A stretch of 64,000 nt of DNA from a virus. Positions 27,701 to 36,623 of this stretch are shown here, piece after piece. The DNA is taken from positions 124,001 through 188,000 of IMG/VR virus record IMGVR_UViG_3300020442_000005; one strand, written 5' to 3'. Numbering within the stretch: position 1 is the stretch's first letter; the number at the start of each line of letters is the position of its first letter. Below the pieces are notes generated by a model, which was not told the origin of the DNA, did not search any database, and saw only the letters and a list, made by a program, of their open reading frames with translations. The position numbers and the translations under genes were made by a program.

Positions 27701-27841
27701 ATGGATACTCATACTGTAGCGACTAGCATAGCCAAGGCCCCGGGCGGATCATATTTCTATGTTAACATGCAAAGAAAAGACGATGGATCAGACGCTTACC
27801 AAACCCTTGAATCTAACGGAGGATTTTTACCAACGCCATGA
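24728..27841 (+). CDS. Tail tape measure protein
   Basis: A 1037-residue protein in the expected place between tail assembly factors and baseplate genes. The first 70 residues are coiled coil, and the middle is a mix of helices and Gly/Phe-rich repeats (DKFFAVGSKVYNLISDLFK, FKEVDKPTIFTEG). Near residues 895-920 it has AGVKSPSVIYEEMGRHMADGLIAGF, a segment typical of tape measures. At about 0.15 nm per residue the tail would be near 155 nm, which is an estimate only. It overlaps the next gene by 4 nt. Confidence 0.85.
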   Translation: MALTPEELESQIALQDRLNESIARNVELKRQLNETTETQSEVQANFFAAFEEGSEKTTKAASSQEDLAGALDEVANKQKDVGDSTSFMDKAMMFLNKTVMSAKAGFRSLMGVLKPLYSFITLNPVFEILGNNLQNVSAAQTGAFEAAQQFKETLGTLPATIDKFNKFVEASGRTIAKTGRSLSSIAGIEYGDITKKFLGYASEMGIGFDHFVDHAKNAAGEIILFKEGLQMSIDTLEDLTFRFGEDSFGDFAKQIVGGSDKLGLSLQNVSKNFQAGIKDASNFGYMTRKELSATSLFATKLGMEMSELTSFADGFDTFEGAAEKVGKLSAAFGIQLDTMDLVMEDNPAKKLDMVREALEKSGQSIENILGDRRQAKYLADTLNLPIEQLEKLSSISTDEFGFSDAFDAAAESQEELTEMDALKTISDQMRELNNALNPMQNSAKTFFGSFIQGFTTAAEKGGIFKELTVAFKEPLDKFFAVGSKVYNLISDLFKAGDEAGEGAGPLRGMVEPFFTYFNQMSDVADKLIGDDENPGILTKVFDNIKAFLSGDDEAFKDGNIFTMLFEPFKEVDKPTIFTEGIQKGLIRLAELTMDSLAQAFRFVGSQSVSWVSSLIDRSTDDVAGGKGGTESSFMKFGKEIFSSIGDMFTDLMEAGAGLSAYLVGGTFQGKTIPYEESLIGKMFGDTTETLDEGSPFQDLLGSLLGGLMKMFGDSQLGDAFQAGGTDLSSKFDLLILKLKAGFYVAMESLSRELASFGEDGLAQFGDVGVMDELNPSVILYKSLAKLGTSPASKGLTGMLARKGAQARKELKKAYAEIENAQSMFDVLGDKGKSGFFVLDPSKEDPTKTLSFNMMEGLKEGVDAGTPLVVGAMEEAMEKTNQAGKDTAGVKSPSVIYEEMGRHMADGLIAGFFGDETLIQGSGPKGFVRRFEQRMIQVQQDIEKQYQDISNSAVIAIEQKLGRVGEILSGEKPLSVVVDNKKLQIAIALDVKMDTHTVATSIAKAPGGSYFYVNMQRKDDGSDAYQTLESNGGFLPTP

Positions 27842-28179
27842 GTGATAAAAAAATTAAAAATTCTGAAAAGACAGAAAAAACGTTTGAGGAAAAGGTTCTT
27901 GATAATTTTCCGGAAGATTTTAAGCCAGATTACAAACCACAGAGTTTTGATCCGCTCAATGATTCCGGAAAAAAAATAATTGAGCAAACCGGTGCCAAGG
28001 ATATATTTAAAAAATTAATGATCGAGGAAAGTGACAAAGTTGGATTTGATCTATTTTGGGATGCATTAGTAGACAAGAAAGCAAAAGACTTTGAAAGATT
28101 GCGTGAAACGCTGCTTGATGATAACATTCGGCGTGAGCTTTTAAAAAAAATCATAGAGGTAGCTAAACATGGCAAATAA
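27838..28179 (+). CDS. Small acidic-basic helical tail protein
   Basis: A 113-residue, charged and probably all-helical protein starting in the stop codon of the tape measure gene and overlapping the following baseplate gene by 11 nt. This coupling suggests a small baseplate or tape-measure partner. No motif is recognised. Confidence 0.55.
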   Translation: MSDKKIKNSEKTEKTFEEKVLDNFPEDFKPDYKPQSFDPLNDSGKKIIEQTGAKDIFKKLMIEESDKVGFDLFWDALVDKKAKDFERLRETLLDDNIRRELLKKIIEVAKHGK

Positions 28180-31100
28180 AAATACATCAAGCCCAACACG
28201 CGACTCTACTGGAAAAGTTAAAATGCCAGGCGCAGATTTAAATCCCGAAAGAAAGCGTACCATTGGCGATTACCTAAAAAACCTAACTGCAGGTACTCCA
28301 GATCCAGAAAAGCCTAATTCGCAAACTATCGATACAAGTTTTAAAAACAATTTTCCTATCGATAACAATGCACAAACTCAAGAGGTTGATGCGGCGTTTG
28401 TTGATAACCTTCCAAATCAATCAAAATTTTTTGATAACTTATCTAATGAGGCAACTACTATTTACAACGATATTAGTTCCGGAGCGTTTTTTGATATCGA
28501 TCCAAACACGGGCGGAAACCAATTAGAAACAATTGCAGGTGAAATCGGCACAGATGGCATTGATCAACAAGGATTAAAAAATGACCAGGTTTTTGGACAC
28601 GAAATAGCAAAAGACCGCGTTGTGCGCACAATCTCTCAGCAGGTATCTAAGGTACTAACCAATAATAGATTTTCGCCTAGATTTTCTATCGAAGGCGAAC
28701 AAAGTGGCGCCGACCGCGATTTCGACCGAAACGTTGGAAGATTCAGAAGCACAGCGACAAACGAGACTCTCGAGGGATTTGAAGAAAGAAACGAAGAAAT
28801 AAAAGAGCAGGTGTATTTTTCAAACAGCAACATCGGTGGTATAGCAAGAAACTCAGACTCGCCACTAGACAACAGGGAACGTCTACAAAGACTTGGAGCA
28901 GAGGCTGTTATTGCAGCAAGTGGCTATGTCGGCAATCCTCCAGAGCCAGGTGCAAAACTTGATGCAGATGACAACGAAATTAGTACAGGGTTGCCGGGTA
29001 TATGGGCATCTACATTTGCCGCCTTTGACTTAGGGTCGCTTACTATTGAAAATGTTGGTGGTACTGGTTATGGTCTGAAAGCTGGTGTTAATGACGGTTT
29101 GACAGACGGAACAAGAAGAATTTCAGAACGATCTACAAACCCAACTAGAGAATGGCTCGAGCGACGCCGAGATCCAGACCGCAAGCCAGCAATAAATCTT
29201 GAGTATATTGATAGCCAAGGCAGACCTAGCCAAGCAGTTGATCAAGAACAGGGTAGTCTAGAAAACCATTCTTATACCGTTATGAACTCTATGATTGCTC
29301 AATTTATACAAAAGGGATTATTTTCAAATCCTCAATATATAAATAGTCTGACTTTTGCCGCGGCTATATTTGTCGAAAACTTACTACTTGCAGCAGTGTT
29401 CGATGCTTTATTGGCAGCTGAGTTTGCCGCACAAAGGGATCAAAGAAGAAATCTTAAAGCCCAATATAACAAAGACACACCGTTGTTGTCAAAAGGTAAA
29501 GCGCGAGGAAACGCTGTTGATCTCACCGAATTTCTTGGCGATGGTGCGCAAAAAACCGGCGATATATTGGAGCTTCTTGGGATTCCTAACGTACAAGATT
29601 TATTATCTGGTCCACGTTTGGTTGAATTTGTAATGAATTTTATGGGCATAAACAAACCAATACAGACAAAAACAAATTTCACAGTAAAAGACTTTAAGGT
29701 CGGGGATATAGTATCTTTTGTTCCATCATATCTCATTGGTTCTTTGCAGACAACTATTTCTGCTCTTAAAGATCCAATGTCTGCTGGGTTCTTTTTTAAT
29801 CTTTATCGACAGATAGCTCGAAAATCTGCCCTTTCTGCAGCTCCTGATCCAACCGGAGAAGGTGAACTAGCGTTCATAGAGTATTTTATGGAACTACGGC
29901 ACCAAGCTAACTTTAGGTTTTTTATTACTATGGTGAATCTTGGCGATAATGCAATTGGTCAGTTTACTATGAAAATGCAGCACTCCGGTGGACCTGCAAT
30001 ATTCAACAAAACTCGTGCTGAGTGGGGTGGTCTTTCGATGAATCCTGGCTCTGTGCGCTTTTCTCCATCCATGTTTTTGATTCCAAAGTCTTTTCGAAAT
30101 TTCCGAAAGCAAATTGGCGAGCCAGACGTGTTTATATCGGGCGTGTCCGAGACTGCAGCCGGTGGAGCAGATCAATTTCAAGGAGCAGATAGAAAACTAA
30201 CCAACGCACAAGCCGCACAAGTGGAGGCAGTGCTCGAGCAAGAATATATGCCGTTCTACATTAAAGATATGCGCACAAATGAAATTATCTCATTTCATGC
30301 GTTTCTTGATACATTAAGTGACGGCTTCACCGCGACTTACGGTTCTACCACCGGCCTAGGAAGAATCGAGCCGGTAAAAACATATGAGTCATCATCTAGA
30401 TCGATTGGTGTTTCTTTCACAATGATTGCGTTTTCTAAAGAAGATATGGATATGCTTTACTGGAAATTAAACAAGCTTGTTACTCTTATGTATCCACAGT
30501 TTTCCAAGGGTACCCAACTTATTAACGGTGAAGATAAATTTTATATGCCGTTTTCACAGATACAAACAGCGTCTCCAATGGTAAGAATGAGGATAGGTGA
30601 TATTCTTACTAACAACTATTCTAACGCCTCTGCGGCTAGATTGATAGGCGTTGGATTTGATGATGGGTTTGATATAAACGCAGATTCTAGTGCAGAAGCT
30701 GTAAAGACCAAACAAATCGATCCGACTTGGAGAGATACGTTGACCCCAACAGATGATGGTGGGTTTTCTAGACCAATGACTCTTTCCTTTCAAACAAACG
30801 CAGCTGTGTTATCCCAGGGAGATATTATAGAAATAAGCCCAGGTCGGATTTCTAGTTTTGGTAAAATCGCTACACCCGGAACAAAAGTTATTCCACCCAC
30901 GATAAAAAAGACAAAGCATATTATCGGCGTCCCGGCAAAACCTCAGTTTTTAAACCAGGAAGTCTTTACAACACGCTCGACAATTAGAGAAGATCGTGAA
31001 GAGGAAACTATAACAGATACTATCGTAACCGGTGATACATTTAAAATTATTGGATTCGAAGCCTCTGAAAAATGGCAAGAATCCGGAAAAATAAAAGTAA

Positions 31101-31654
31101 GTGGAGTACGTGTTTGGGTAGTCAAAGAAAGTATTGGTAATAGGATTTCATTCATGACCCTGAAGCAGGGTATTAACGATATGGGAGTATCGCGCAATAC
31201 TGGTACCACCAGTTCCATGGAGCTTCCTGATACAGAAGAAAGGCAAGCGACTAAAGAAAAATTACTAAAACCATCTAAAAATGCCCCCGGGGGGATATGT
31301 TTTGCCATAAGATTGTCTGAAATTGAAAAAATAGTAACAGCATCACCCGATGCACCGTTTGAAAAACTTGATTTTATAAAAGGCAACACTGTAACGCGTG
31401 CATTCCATAACAATTCTGGTGAAGGTATGGCCGGATTTATCGATAATCTGCAGATTGATTGGCAGTTAGGCACGTATAACTGGGATATTACTCCTGGATC
31501 ACGCGCGCCTATGGGATGCAAAATTACACTTGGTTTTAATCCAATACACGATATTACTCCTGGTATTGATGCTGATGGATTCAATCGTGCACCGGTATAT
31601 AAAGTAGGTAATCTTTCTCGATCTGTCCATGACGGCGGATTATTAGACGAATAA
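28169..31654 (+). CDS. Large baseplate structural protein
   Basis: An 1161-residue protein. The N-terminal 400 residues are polar and low in complexity. A hydrophobic helical stretch lies near 395-425 (FAAAIFVENLLLAAVFDALLAAEF, read in pieces), then mixed domains. The C-terminus has a beta domain with FIDNLQIDWQLGTYNW, APMGCKITLGFNPIHDITPG. Similar closing domains occur in baseplate proteins of large myophages, and the LysM-like gene follows. The exact T4 counterpart is unclear. Confidence 0.55.
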   Translation: MANKNTSSPTRDSTGKVKMPGADLNPERKRTIGDYLKNLTAGTPDPEKPNSQTIDTSFKNNFPIDNNAQTQEVDAAFVDNLPNQSKFFDNLSNEATTIYNDISSGAFFDIDPNTGGNQLETIAGEIGTDGIDQQGLKNDQVFGHEIAKDRVVRTISQQVSKVLTNNRFSPRFSIEGEQSGADRDFDRNVGRFRSTATNETLEGFEERNEEIKEQVYFSNSNIGGIARNSDSPLDNRERLQRLGAEAVIAASGYVGNPPEPGAKLDADDNEISTGLPGIWASTFAAFDLGSLTIENVGGTGYGLKAGVNDGLTDGTRRISERSTNPTREWLERRRDPDRKPAINLEYIDSQGRPSQAVDQEQGSLENHSYTVMNSMIAQFIQKGLFSNPQYINSLTFAAAIFVENLLLAAVFDALLAAEFAAQRDQRRNLKAQYNKDTPLLSKGKARGNAVDLTEFLGDGAQKTGDILELLGIPNVQDLLSGPRLVEFVMNFMGINKPIQTKTNFTVKDFKVGDIVSFVPSYLIGSLQTTISALKDPMSAGFFFNLYRQIARKSALSAAPDPTGEGELAFIEYFMELRHQANFRFFITMVNLGDNAIGQFTMKMQHSGGPAIFNKTRAEWGGLSMNPGSVRFSPSMFLIPKSFRNFRKQIGEPDVFISGVSETAAGGADQFQGADRKLTNAQAAQVEAVLEQEYMPFYIKDMRTNEIISFHAFLDTLSDGFTATYGSTTGLGRIEPVKTYESSSRSIGVSFTMIAFSKEDMDMLYWKLNKLVTLMYPQFSKGTQLINGEDKFYMPFSQIQTASPMVRMRIGDILTNNYSNASAARLIGVGFDDGFDINADSSAEAVKTKQIDPTWRDTLTPTDDGGFSRPMTLSFQTNAAVLSQGDIIEISPGRISSFGKIATPGTKVIPPTIKKTKHIIGVPAKPQFLNQEVFTTRSTIREDREEETITDTIVTGDTFKIIGFEASEKWQESGKIKVSGVRVWVVKESIGNRISFMTLKQGINDMGVSRNTGTTSSMELPDTEERQATKEKLLKPSKNAPGGICFAIRLSEIEKIVTASPDAPFEKLDFIKGNTVTRAFHNNSGEGMAGFIDNLQIDWQLGTYNWDITPGSRAPMGCKITLGFNPIHDITPGIDADGFNRAPVYKVGNLSRSVHDGGLLDE

Positions 31655-31667
31655 CTAGAGTTGTAAA

Positions 31668-31952
31668 ATGAGATATAGAAACGATAGAACAATCAAAGGC
31701 GGAAGCACAAAAGAGACAAACAAGGCCGCAATAAGACTTCGTCGTGCTTTTGATGAAGGCAGAATTTCAGTTCGGGTTATTGTCATTGGAAGTTCATTAC
31801 GGCTTGATCAAGTTGCTTTTCAATACATGGGTGAGCCTAGTTTATGGTGGGCAATAGCAGCATTGTCTGATATAGGTTGGGGAATGCAATTGCCAGAGGG
31901 GACAAGACTAGTTGTGCCGACTAATCTACAGCAAATCGAGGAGTTGTTTTAA
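31668..31952 (+). CDS. LysM-like baseplate wedge protein (gp53 / tail X type)
   Basis: A 94-residue protein. Residues 40-92 (SSLRLDQVAFQYMGEPSLWWAIAALSDIGWGMQLPEGTRLVVP, read in pieces) match the pattern of the LysM-like domain of T4 gp53 and the P2 tail protein X: a helix with two Trp, then LPxGTxLxVP. Such domains join wedge and hub in contractile tails. It touches the next gene, sharing the A of the TAA/ATG junction. Confidence 0.65.
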   Translation: MRYRNDRTIKGGSTKETNKAAIRLRRAFDEGRISVRVIVIGSSLRLDQVAFQYMGEPSLWWAIAALSDIGWGMQLPEGTRLVVPTNLQQIEELF

Positions 31953-34939
31953 TGGCAAACAACAGAGATAAATTGATAGGCTTGATGAATAAAATTAGAA
32001 AATATCACGATCTGAATGATCGATCAAACATTCATAAGCTTATCATTGGAGAAGAAAATCTTCCGGACGATGATGCTCTTGAAGACATTGATCTTATTTA
32101 CGATAATATAGTTCAGCGTTCAGATGCTTTGTTGCCGTGGGCAAGTTATGCCAAAGAAGATGGTACAGCAGTTTCTGGTTATGCAATTAATTTAAATGAA
32201 AACTTACCTGACGACACGCCCGACCATATAAAAAATGCGTTTAAATATTGCGGCAATTGGACCGGTGATCGAGTAAAGCATGCAGATGTACCAAAGCTTT
32301 TAAATGGTGGGTTTTTATATAACAAGGCAGTAAGTTTACATTCAATTATTTATGGAGTGCATACTCCTGATGATCTTGAGAAAGATCAGATAGACTGCAA
32401 GGGACCAATTAGTAAGACAAACCCAGTCGTTAACATTGTAGAGGCTAAAGCAGAGTGGTTGCAACCAGGTGTAACCGACACGAATCTTGTCAAGTTTTTT
32501 GCGCAAGGTATACCATCAGTAGAAATGTCGCAAGCCGTACCGTATTTTGATTTAAAGATTATTGATATCACAAAAGACTCGGTCATTACCAGAGGCAACC
32601 AATCTTTTGCTGGCGAAGGAATGTCCGTGGTTAAATTCATTAAAGGGTTTGGCGCTATAAATAATGTTGATAAAAAGCTGCTAGAAGCTCAGTTACCGGT
32701 TGATGAAAACAAAAACCGAAATGAAAAAACTAAAGAAAATGACCCCTCGTTTACCCCATCTGTTGCGGGAATGGAACTGTTTTGCCTTCCACAGACATAT
32801 CAAGGCCCATCGGCTAGATATATTGACTCAAATCAAGCTGGACTTAGAGATCCAAACAGAAAAAATTCAATAATCGATCCTTTTCGGCCGTTGATGACGG
32901 TTCAAAGTTTTACCTACAATGTAGACACCACATATGTAACAATGCCAACAATTAGAGGATCGCTTCAAATCGTATTGCATGATCGATCCAGACTGCATGA
33001 AATAGCACCGTTGATTCGGCCAGACGCTAATGGCGATCAAGAATTTTTAATAGAATTTGGTTGGTCACACCCAAATAAAGATAGCGTATACGGACAGTTT
33101 TTAAATGCGTGTCGACAAACTAGAAAATTTATTGCATATTCATCATCTTATACCTTTGACACAAATGGTCATGTCAACATAGATCTCAAATTGATATCTA
33201 AGGGAGGAACAACTTTCGCAAACGAATTAGCATCTGCAGCACCGGGTAGCGGTGCGGTTGATATTTACAGAGAACTTGAATCATCAATTAAGGTTTTAAG
33301 AGAAAGATTAGCGAAGATAGAAAATAGAGACACCTTAGAAAGTTTAAATCAAAGATTTGCATTAGGAAAGTTTACTCAAGCCGGCGATACGGTAACCATA
33401 AGTCAAAAAGATTTGGATACTATTCAAGCAAGTATTACAAAATATAAAGCTGCAGCCCCAAATGCAAGTGAGGCGCTATCAGACGTCCTTACTGCTATTG
33501 ACGAAGCAACCAAAAAAGTCGAAAGCTATCGCGACAAAGTGGATGAAGCATTTGAAGATTTCAAAACACTAGTAAATGCAAAAATTACTAAGAGCTATGA
33601 TAAAGATTTTAAAAAAGGTTCCAGAGACGCACATGATCCATGGGCTGAATGTTGGCCAGAAGTTCTAAAAGATATCGGCGATGCAAAAGGCACTGCCAAA
33701 GTTGCCGGCTTCTCTACTGACGATCACATAAGTGTTGGTCGACTTTTGTCAATTGTATGTCTGCCCGTGTTAATGAAACAAAAAAAATGGGAGGCTATCG
33801 ATTTTGTTTATTATCCCTGCAATAAAGATTCCTATGGTTTCAGCAAATTTCCAACAATTGCATCCTTACCGGTAAAAAAAGCCGAGTTTTTAAAGCAATT
33901 TAAGCTATATAGGCAGACAACTGCAGCAAACCCACCGTTGTTGTCTGTAGTGAGCTTTATTTTAAAATTTGTTGTCGATTACAAAGCCAACGATAGCGGC
34001 TGGGGATTAGGAGGAGCGTTGTCTGCGACCGTTGATAAAAACGGAAAAGTAAGAACAAAATACGGAGGTAACGACAAAAAAGTATATACTGACAGAATGA
34101 CCGCAGCAGCCATGGCACTGTATGGTGAACCAAGAAAAGTAAAAGCTCCATCGTTCAAACTTGACGTGGAAACGGTTGCGTTTAAAGGTGATGAGACAAA
34201 ATCAATTCTTCGCATATCAATAACCGATGCGGCAAAAGACTGTTATAGAACATATACTGACTTAGTTAGGTCAATAACTAGTGACAGCGTAGGAATCATA
34301 TCCGCAGCTATCAAAGAATCAGAGAGTGAGGCTGGGAGAAGCCCTACAGAGATAACTGCCGTCAAAAACGCAATTGATAAGCTAGATAGTTTACAATTTA
34401 TTAAAAAAATTGAAAAAGTCAGTACTGCGACCGATGCCAACGCTTTGCTACTTAATGGAGACAGGTATGTTGTTACAGCCGGCGCTGGGCAGGTAAAACA
34501 TTTTCTTTCAACCATTATGCCGACATTTAAATTTGGTACTGAGTTTTCAATTATCAAATCAGTAGCCGTTTCATCAAATACCGATGCCGCATTAGGAATG
34601 ATTAACTTAAAACGCAGCATACAAGATGCTGATCGTCCCGAAGGAACAGATGGTGAAGGTGATGTGATATTTGAAGTGCTACCTAGCACCTTAGGTTTAC
34701 AGACAATTGGCTGTCCGTTCTATCGCCACATGCAGCAATATTTTTTCGACTACCAAACAAATACAACCATTGACAATGTATACATCGTTACAGGAGTTGA
34801 ACACAGTCTGTCACCGGGAAGCTATGAGTCGAGTTTAAAGCTAGCCAAAGTAGACTTTTATGGTACTTTCGAAAATCTTGCCACCAAGCTATCTGATTTG
34901 CAGCATGCCGCGCAAGCAGCAATAGATGCGAATAAATAA
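31952..34939 (+). CDS. Large baseplate-associated protein
   Basis: A 995-residue protein following the LysM-like gene. A central domain (about residues 310-430) reads PLMTVQSFTYNVDTTYV, then IRGSLQIVLHDRSRLHEIAPL, EFLIEFGWSHPNKD and FIAYSSSYTFDTNGHVNIDL, a beta-rich pattern like hub or wedge domains with a hinge. A coiled-coil region (about 430-540) follows. The C-terminal 100 residues resemble hub domains (QTIGCPFYRHMQQYFFDYQTN, VEHSLSPGSYESSLKL). Probably a baseplate hub component. Confidence 0.55.
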   Translation: MANNRDKLIGLMNKIRKYHDLNDRSNIHKLIIGEENLPDDDALEDIDLIYDNIVQRSDALLPWASYAKEDGTAVSGYAINLNENLPDDTPDHIKNAFKYCGNWTGDRVKHADVPKLLNGGFLYNKAVSLHSIIYGVHTPDDLEKDQIDCKGPISKTNPVVNIVEAKAEWLQPGVTDTNLVKFFAQGIPSVEMSQAVPYFDLKIIDITKDSVITRGNQSFAGEGMSVVKFIKGFGAINNVDKKLLEAQLPVDENKNRNEKTKENDPSFTPSVAGMELFCLPQTYQGPSARYIDSNQAGLRDPNRKNSIIDPFRPLMTVQSFTYNVDTTYVTMPTIRGSLQIVLHDRSRLHEIAPLIRPDANGDQEFLIEFGWSHPNKDSVYGQFLNACRQTRKFIAYSSSYTFDTNGHVNIDLKLISKGGTTFANELASAAPGSGAVDIYRELESSIKVLRERLAKIENRDTLESLNQRFALGKFTQAGDTVTISQKDLDTIQASITKYKAAAPNASEALSDVLTAIDEATKKVESYRDKVDEAFEDFKTLVNAKITKSYDKDFKKGSRDAHDPWAECWPEVLKDIGDAKGTAKVAGFSTDDHISVGRLLSIVCLPVLMKQKKWEAIDFVYYPCNKDSYGFSKFPTIASLPVKKAEFLKQFKLYRQTTAANPPLLSVVSFILKFVVDYKANDSGWGLGGALSATVDKNGKVRTKYGGNDKKVYTDRMTAAAMALYGEPRKVKAPSFKLDVETVAFKGDETKSILRISITDAAKDCYRTYTDLVRSITSDSVGIISAAIKESESEAGRSPTEITAVKNAIDKLDSLQFIKKIEKVSTATDANALLLNGDRYVVTAGAGQVKHFLSTIMPTFKFGTEFSIIKSVAVSSNTDAALGMINLKRSIQDADRPEGTDGEGDVIFEVLPSTLGLQTIGCPFYRHMQQYFFDYQTNTTIDNVYIVTGVEHSLSPGSYESSLKLAKVDFYGTFENLATKLSDLQHAAQAAIDANK

Positions 34940-34941
34940 AT

Positions 34942-34969
34942 TATAAAAAGCGCCTGAGCGGCATATTAT
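34942..34969 (+). promoter_or_regulatory. Bipartite promoter, TATAAA-N16-TATTAT
   Basis: TATAAA at 34942 and TATTAT at 34964, starts 22 bp apart. The predicted transcription start falls at or within a base or two of the ATG at 34976, so the message may be leaderless. Confidence 0.55.
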
Positions 34970-34975
34970 TACTAC

Positions 34976-36028
34976 ATGATAGTATTTACAAACAAATTAT
35001 TTGGGACAGCAAATCACTTGATATATCGCGATGGTTACGAGTGGATTGATGATATCCCCACCGGCGCATTCGTTTATGACGGTATGCATAAATATTCAGT
35101 TTCAGAGTGGTTTAGTATCACAGGTAGCGCAGTGCCACTACTGGTCGACGAAAAATATAAAAAAATGGCTGATGAGCTAAATTTAGAAAACCCATGTTGG
35201 CATAAACTTTTAGGCAACGCATTTAAGAACAGTTTAAAATCAGTATCTGAATCAACAGCTAGAATGATTGAAAATTGTAGTTATAAAGATTATGAACAAA
35301 CTTGGCGTGAGTGTCAAGATTTCATGTGGTCTATGAAGCCCGTAAAAATAAACAGGGCAAGATACGCATCATTAAAAGCGTTAAACGTTAACTTACCAGG
35401 ATTCAATCCTGTCACCGGTTCTCTTGATCCTGTACTGTATGACAGAAAAACAAAGACTGGACGTCTAAGAGTAATCCAGGGTCCTTCGGTTTTAACAATA
35501 AAGTCTGAACATCGAAACATAATAAAAGGATGTCGGCAGATAGATTTTAAAAACATGGAACCGCGATTGTTGTTGGCTTTTCTAGGTAAAGAGATAGAGG
35601 GTGACCTGTACAGCAAAATACAAAAGGATCTGAACCTGAAAGGTGATCGATCGTATGTAAAAGTATCAATTATTTCTTCTTTATATGGTTCTCGTGTAGT
35701 ACCTGAAATATCAAAATATTTTGCTATACCATTTTGGATAGAAGAGCTTGAAAAAGATATAAACGACGGTTGGATAAGAAATTACTTTGGTCGACCCATC
35801 AATGTCGAGAATGTAACTGGCCATCATCTTTTAGCTCTTTGGTTACAATCTTCGGCCGCTGACGCAGCACTATTAGCGTTCAGTAAATTTTTCAAATCAC
35901 GTCCGGACTTAACTCCCCATTGGCTTATTCACGATGCATGTATATTTAGTGGCGATGGCGATATACCAGAATACTTATATATAAACGACGATATAAAACT
36001 ACCAATTGATTGTACGGTGATAAAATGA
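34976..36028 (+). CDS. Compact family A DNA polymerase palm protein
   Basis: A 350-residue protein with the landmarks of Pol I family palm and fingers at the right spacing: TGRL at 161-164; motif A with D190, E195 and R197 (IDFKNMEPR); motif B with R225, K229 and Y237-G238; FGRP near 271; QSSAAD near 291-296; motif C H319-D320, where the usual Glu is Ala321. It lacks any 3'-5' or 5'-3' exonuclease domain. Together with the separate flap nuclease at 40150 it could do the work of a split Pol I. No Shine-Dalgarno is visible before the ATG. It might be active in repair or primer replacement, since a DnaE-like replicase is also encoded. Confidence 0.75.
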   Translation: MIVFTNKLFGTANHLIYRDGYEWIDDIPTGAFVYDGMHKYSVSEWFSITGSAVPLLVDEKYKKMADELNLENPCWHKLLGNAFKNSLKSVSESTARMIENCSYKDYEQTWRECQDFMWSMKPVKINRARYASLKALNVNLPGFNPVTGSLDPVLYDRKTKTGRLRVIQGPSVLTIKSEHRNIIKGCRQIDFKNMEPRLLLAFLGKEIEGDLYSKIQKDLNLKGDRSYVKVSIISSLYGSRVVPEISKYFAIPFWIEELEKDINDGWIRNYFGRPINVENVTGHHLLALWLQSSAADAALLAFSKFFKSRPDLTPHWLIHDACIFSGDGDIPEYLYINDDIKLPIDCTVIK

Positions 36029-36579
36029 CACTTCTTGATTTACTAGTTGAAAAAAGTTCAAAGAAAAAAGACGGCTATCGAGTTGTCCCGGGCCCGGCAA
36101 GGGCACTATTAGCAGGTCGGCCAAGTAAAAACATTAAAGATTTAAAGTTGCGTGTTGCATCAGACCCAAGTGGACTGCTAGACGATTTAGGAATCGAACC
36201 CAACTCTATAAGTGAAAACGACGATTCAATTTTATTTTTACATGAAGCGTTTGAGCAAATGATATCAAATGCGACCGGTAACGAAAAAGCACGGCTACTG
36301 CAAGATTTATTTGATCAGCCGGAATTAGTTCAGTCTCGGCTTACGGGAAGAAAAGCAATTTTAATAAAGTTATCGGGTGAAGGCATCAGGTTAGCGCAAG
36401 CTGATGCACGTCGTTTTTTGCGGACATACGCCTTCTGGTTTTCTTCTACGACAGAAGCACTTCAAATTACAAATAGCCAGCTAAATCTTAATCTTACTGT
36501 TAACGTAAAATTCCAATACATAGAGGGCGAAAACGCTATCTTAGTATTTAAATCACGAAGAGCGTGGACCAGCTTGTAA
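36025..36579 (+). CDS. Hypothetical protein
   Basis: A 184-residue protein whose ATG overlaps the polymerase stop (ATGA), so coupled translation is likely. It is mixed charged, with a helical middle (SILFLHEAFEQMISNATGNEKARLLQDLF) and a C-terminal beta part. No motif is recognised. Coupling to the PolA-like gene suggests a replication partner, which is inference. Its last codons carry the promoter for the next gene. Confidence 0.55.
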   Translation: MTLLDLLVEKSSKKKDGYRVVPGPARALLAGRPSKNIKDLKLRVASDPSGLLDDLGIEPNSISENDDSILFLHEAFEQMISNATGNEKARLLQDLFDQPELVQSRLTGRKAILIKLSGEGIRLAQADARRFLRTYAFWFSSTTEALQITNSQLNLNLTVNVKFQYIEGENAILVFKSRRAWTSL

Positions 36580-36602
36580 ATAATATTACGTCGGGATATA
36601 AT
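36575..36602 (+). promoter_or_regulatory. Bipartite promoter, TGTAAA-N16-TATAAT
   Basis: TGTAAATA at 36575 and a perfect TATAAT at 36597, starts 22 bp apart, overlapping the stop of the gene before. Read as TTGTAA with a 17-bp spacer, it also fits sigma70. It stands 27 bp before the ATG at 36624. Confidence 0.7.
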
Positions 36603-36623
36603 ACAAATACATAAGGAGGTATT

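Noticed and set aside
30943-31692. Minus-strand ORF of 249 codons at the end of a baseplate gene
   Set aside because: It is opposite a well-supported gene in a genome with no other minus-strand genes, and its translation shows no domain.
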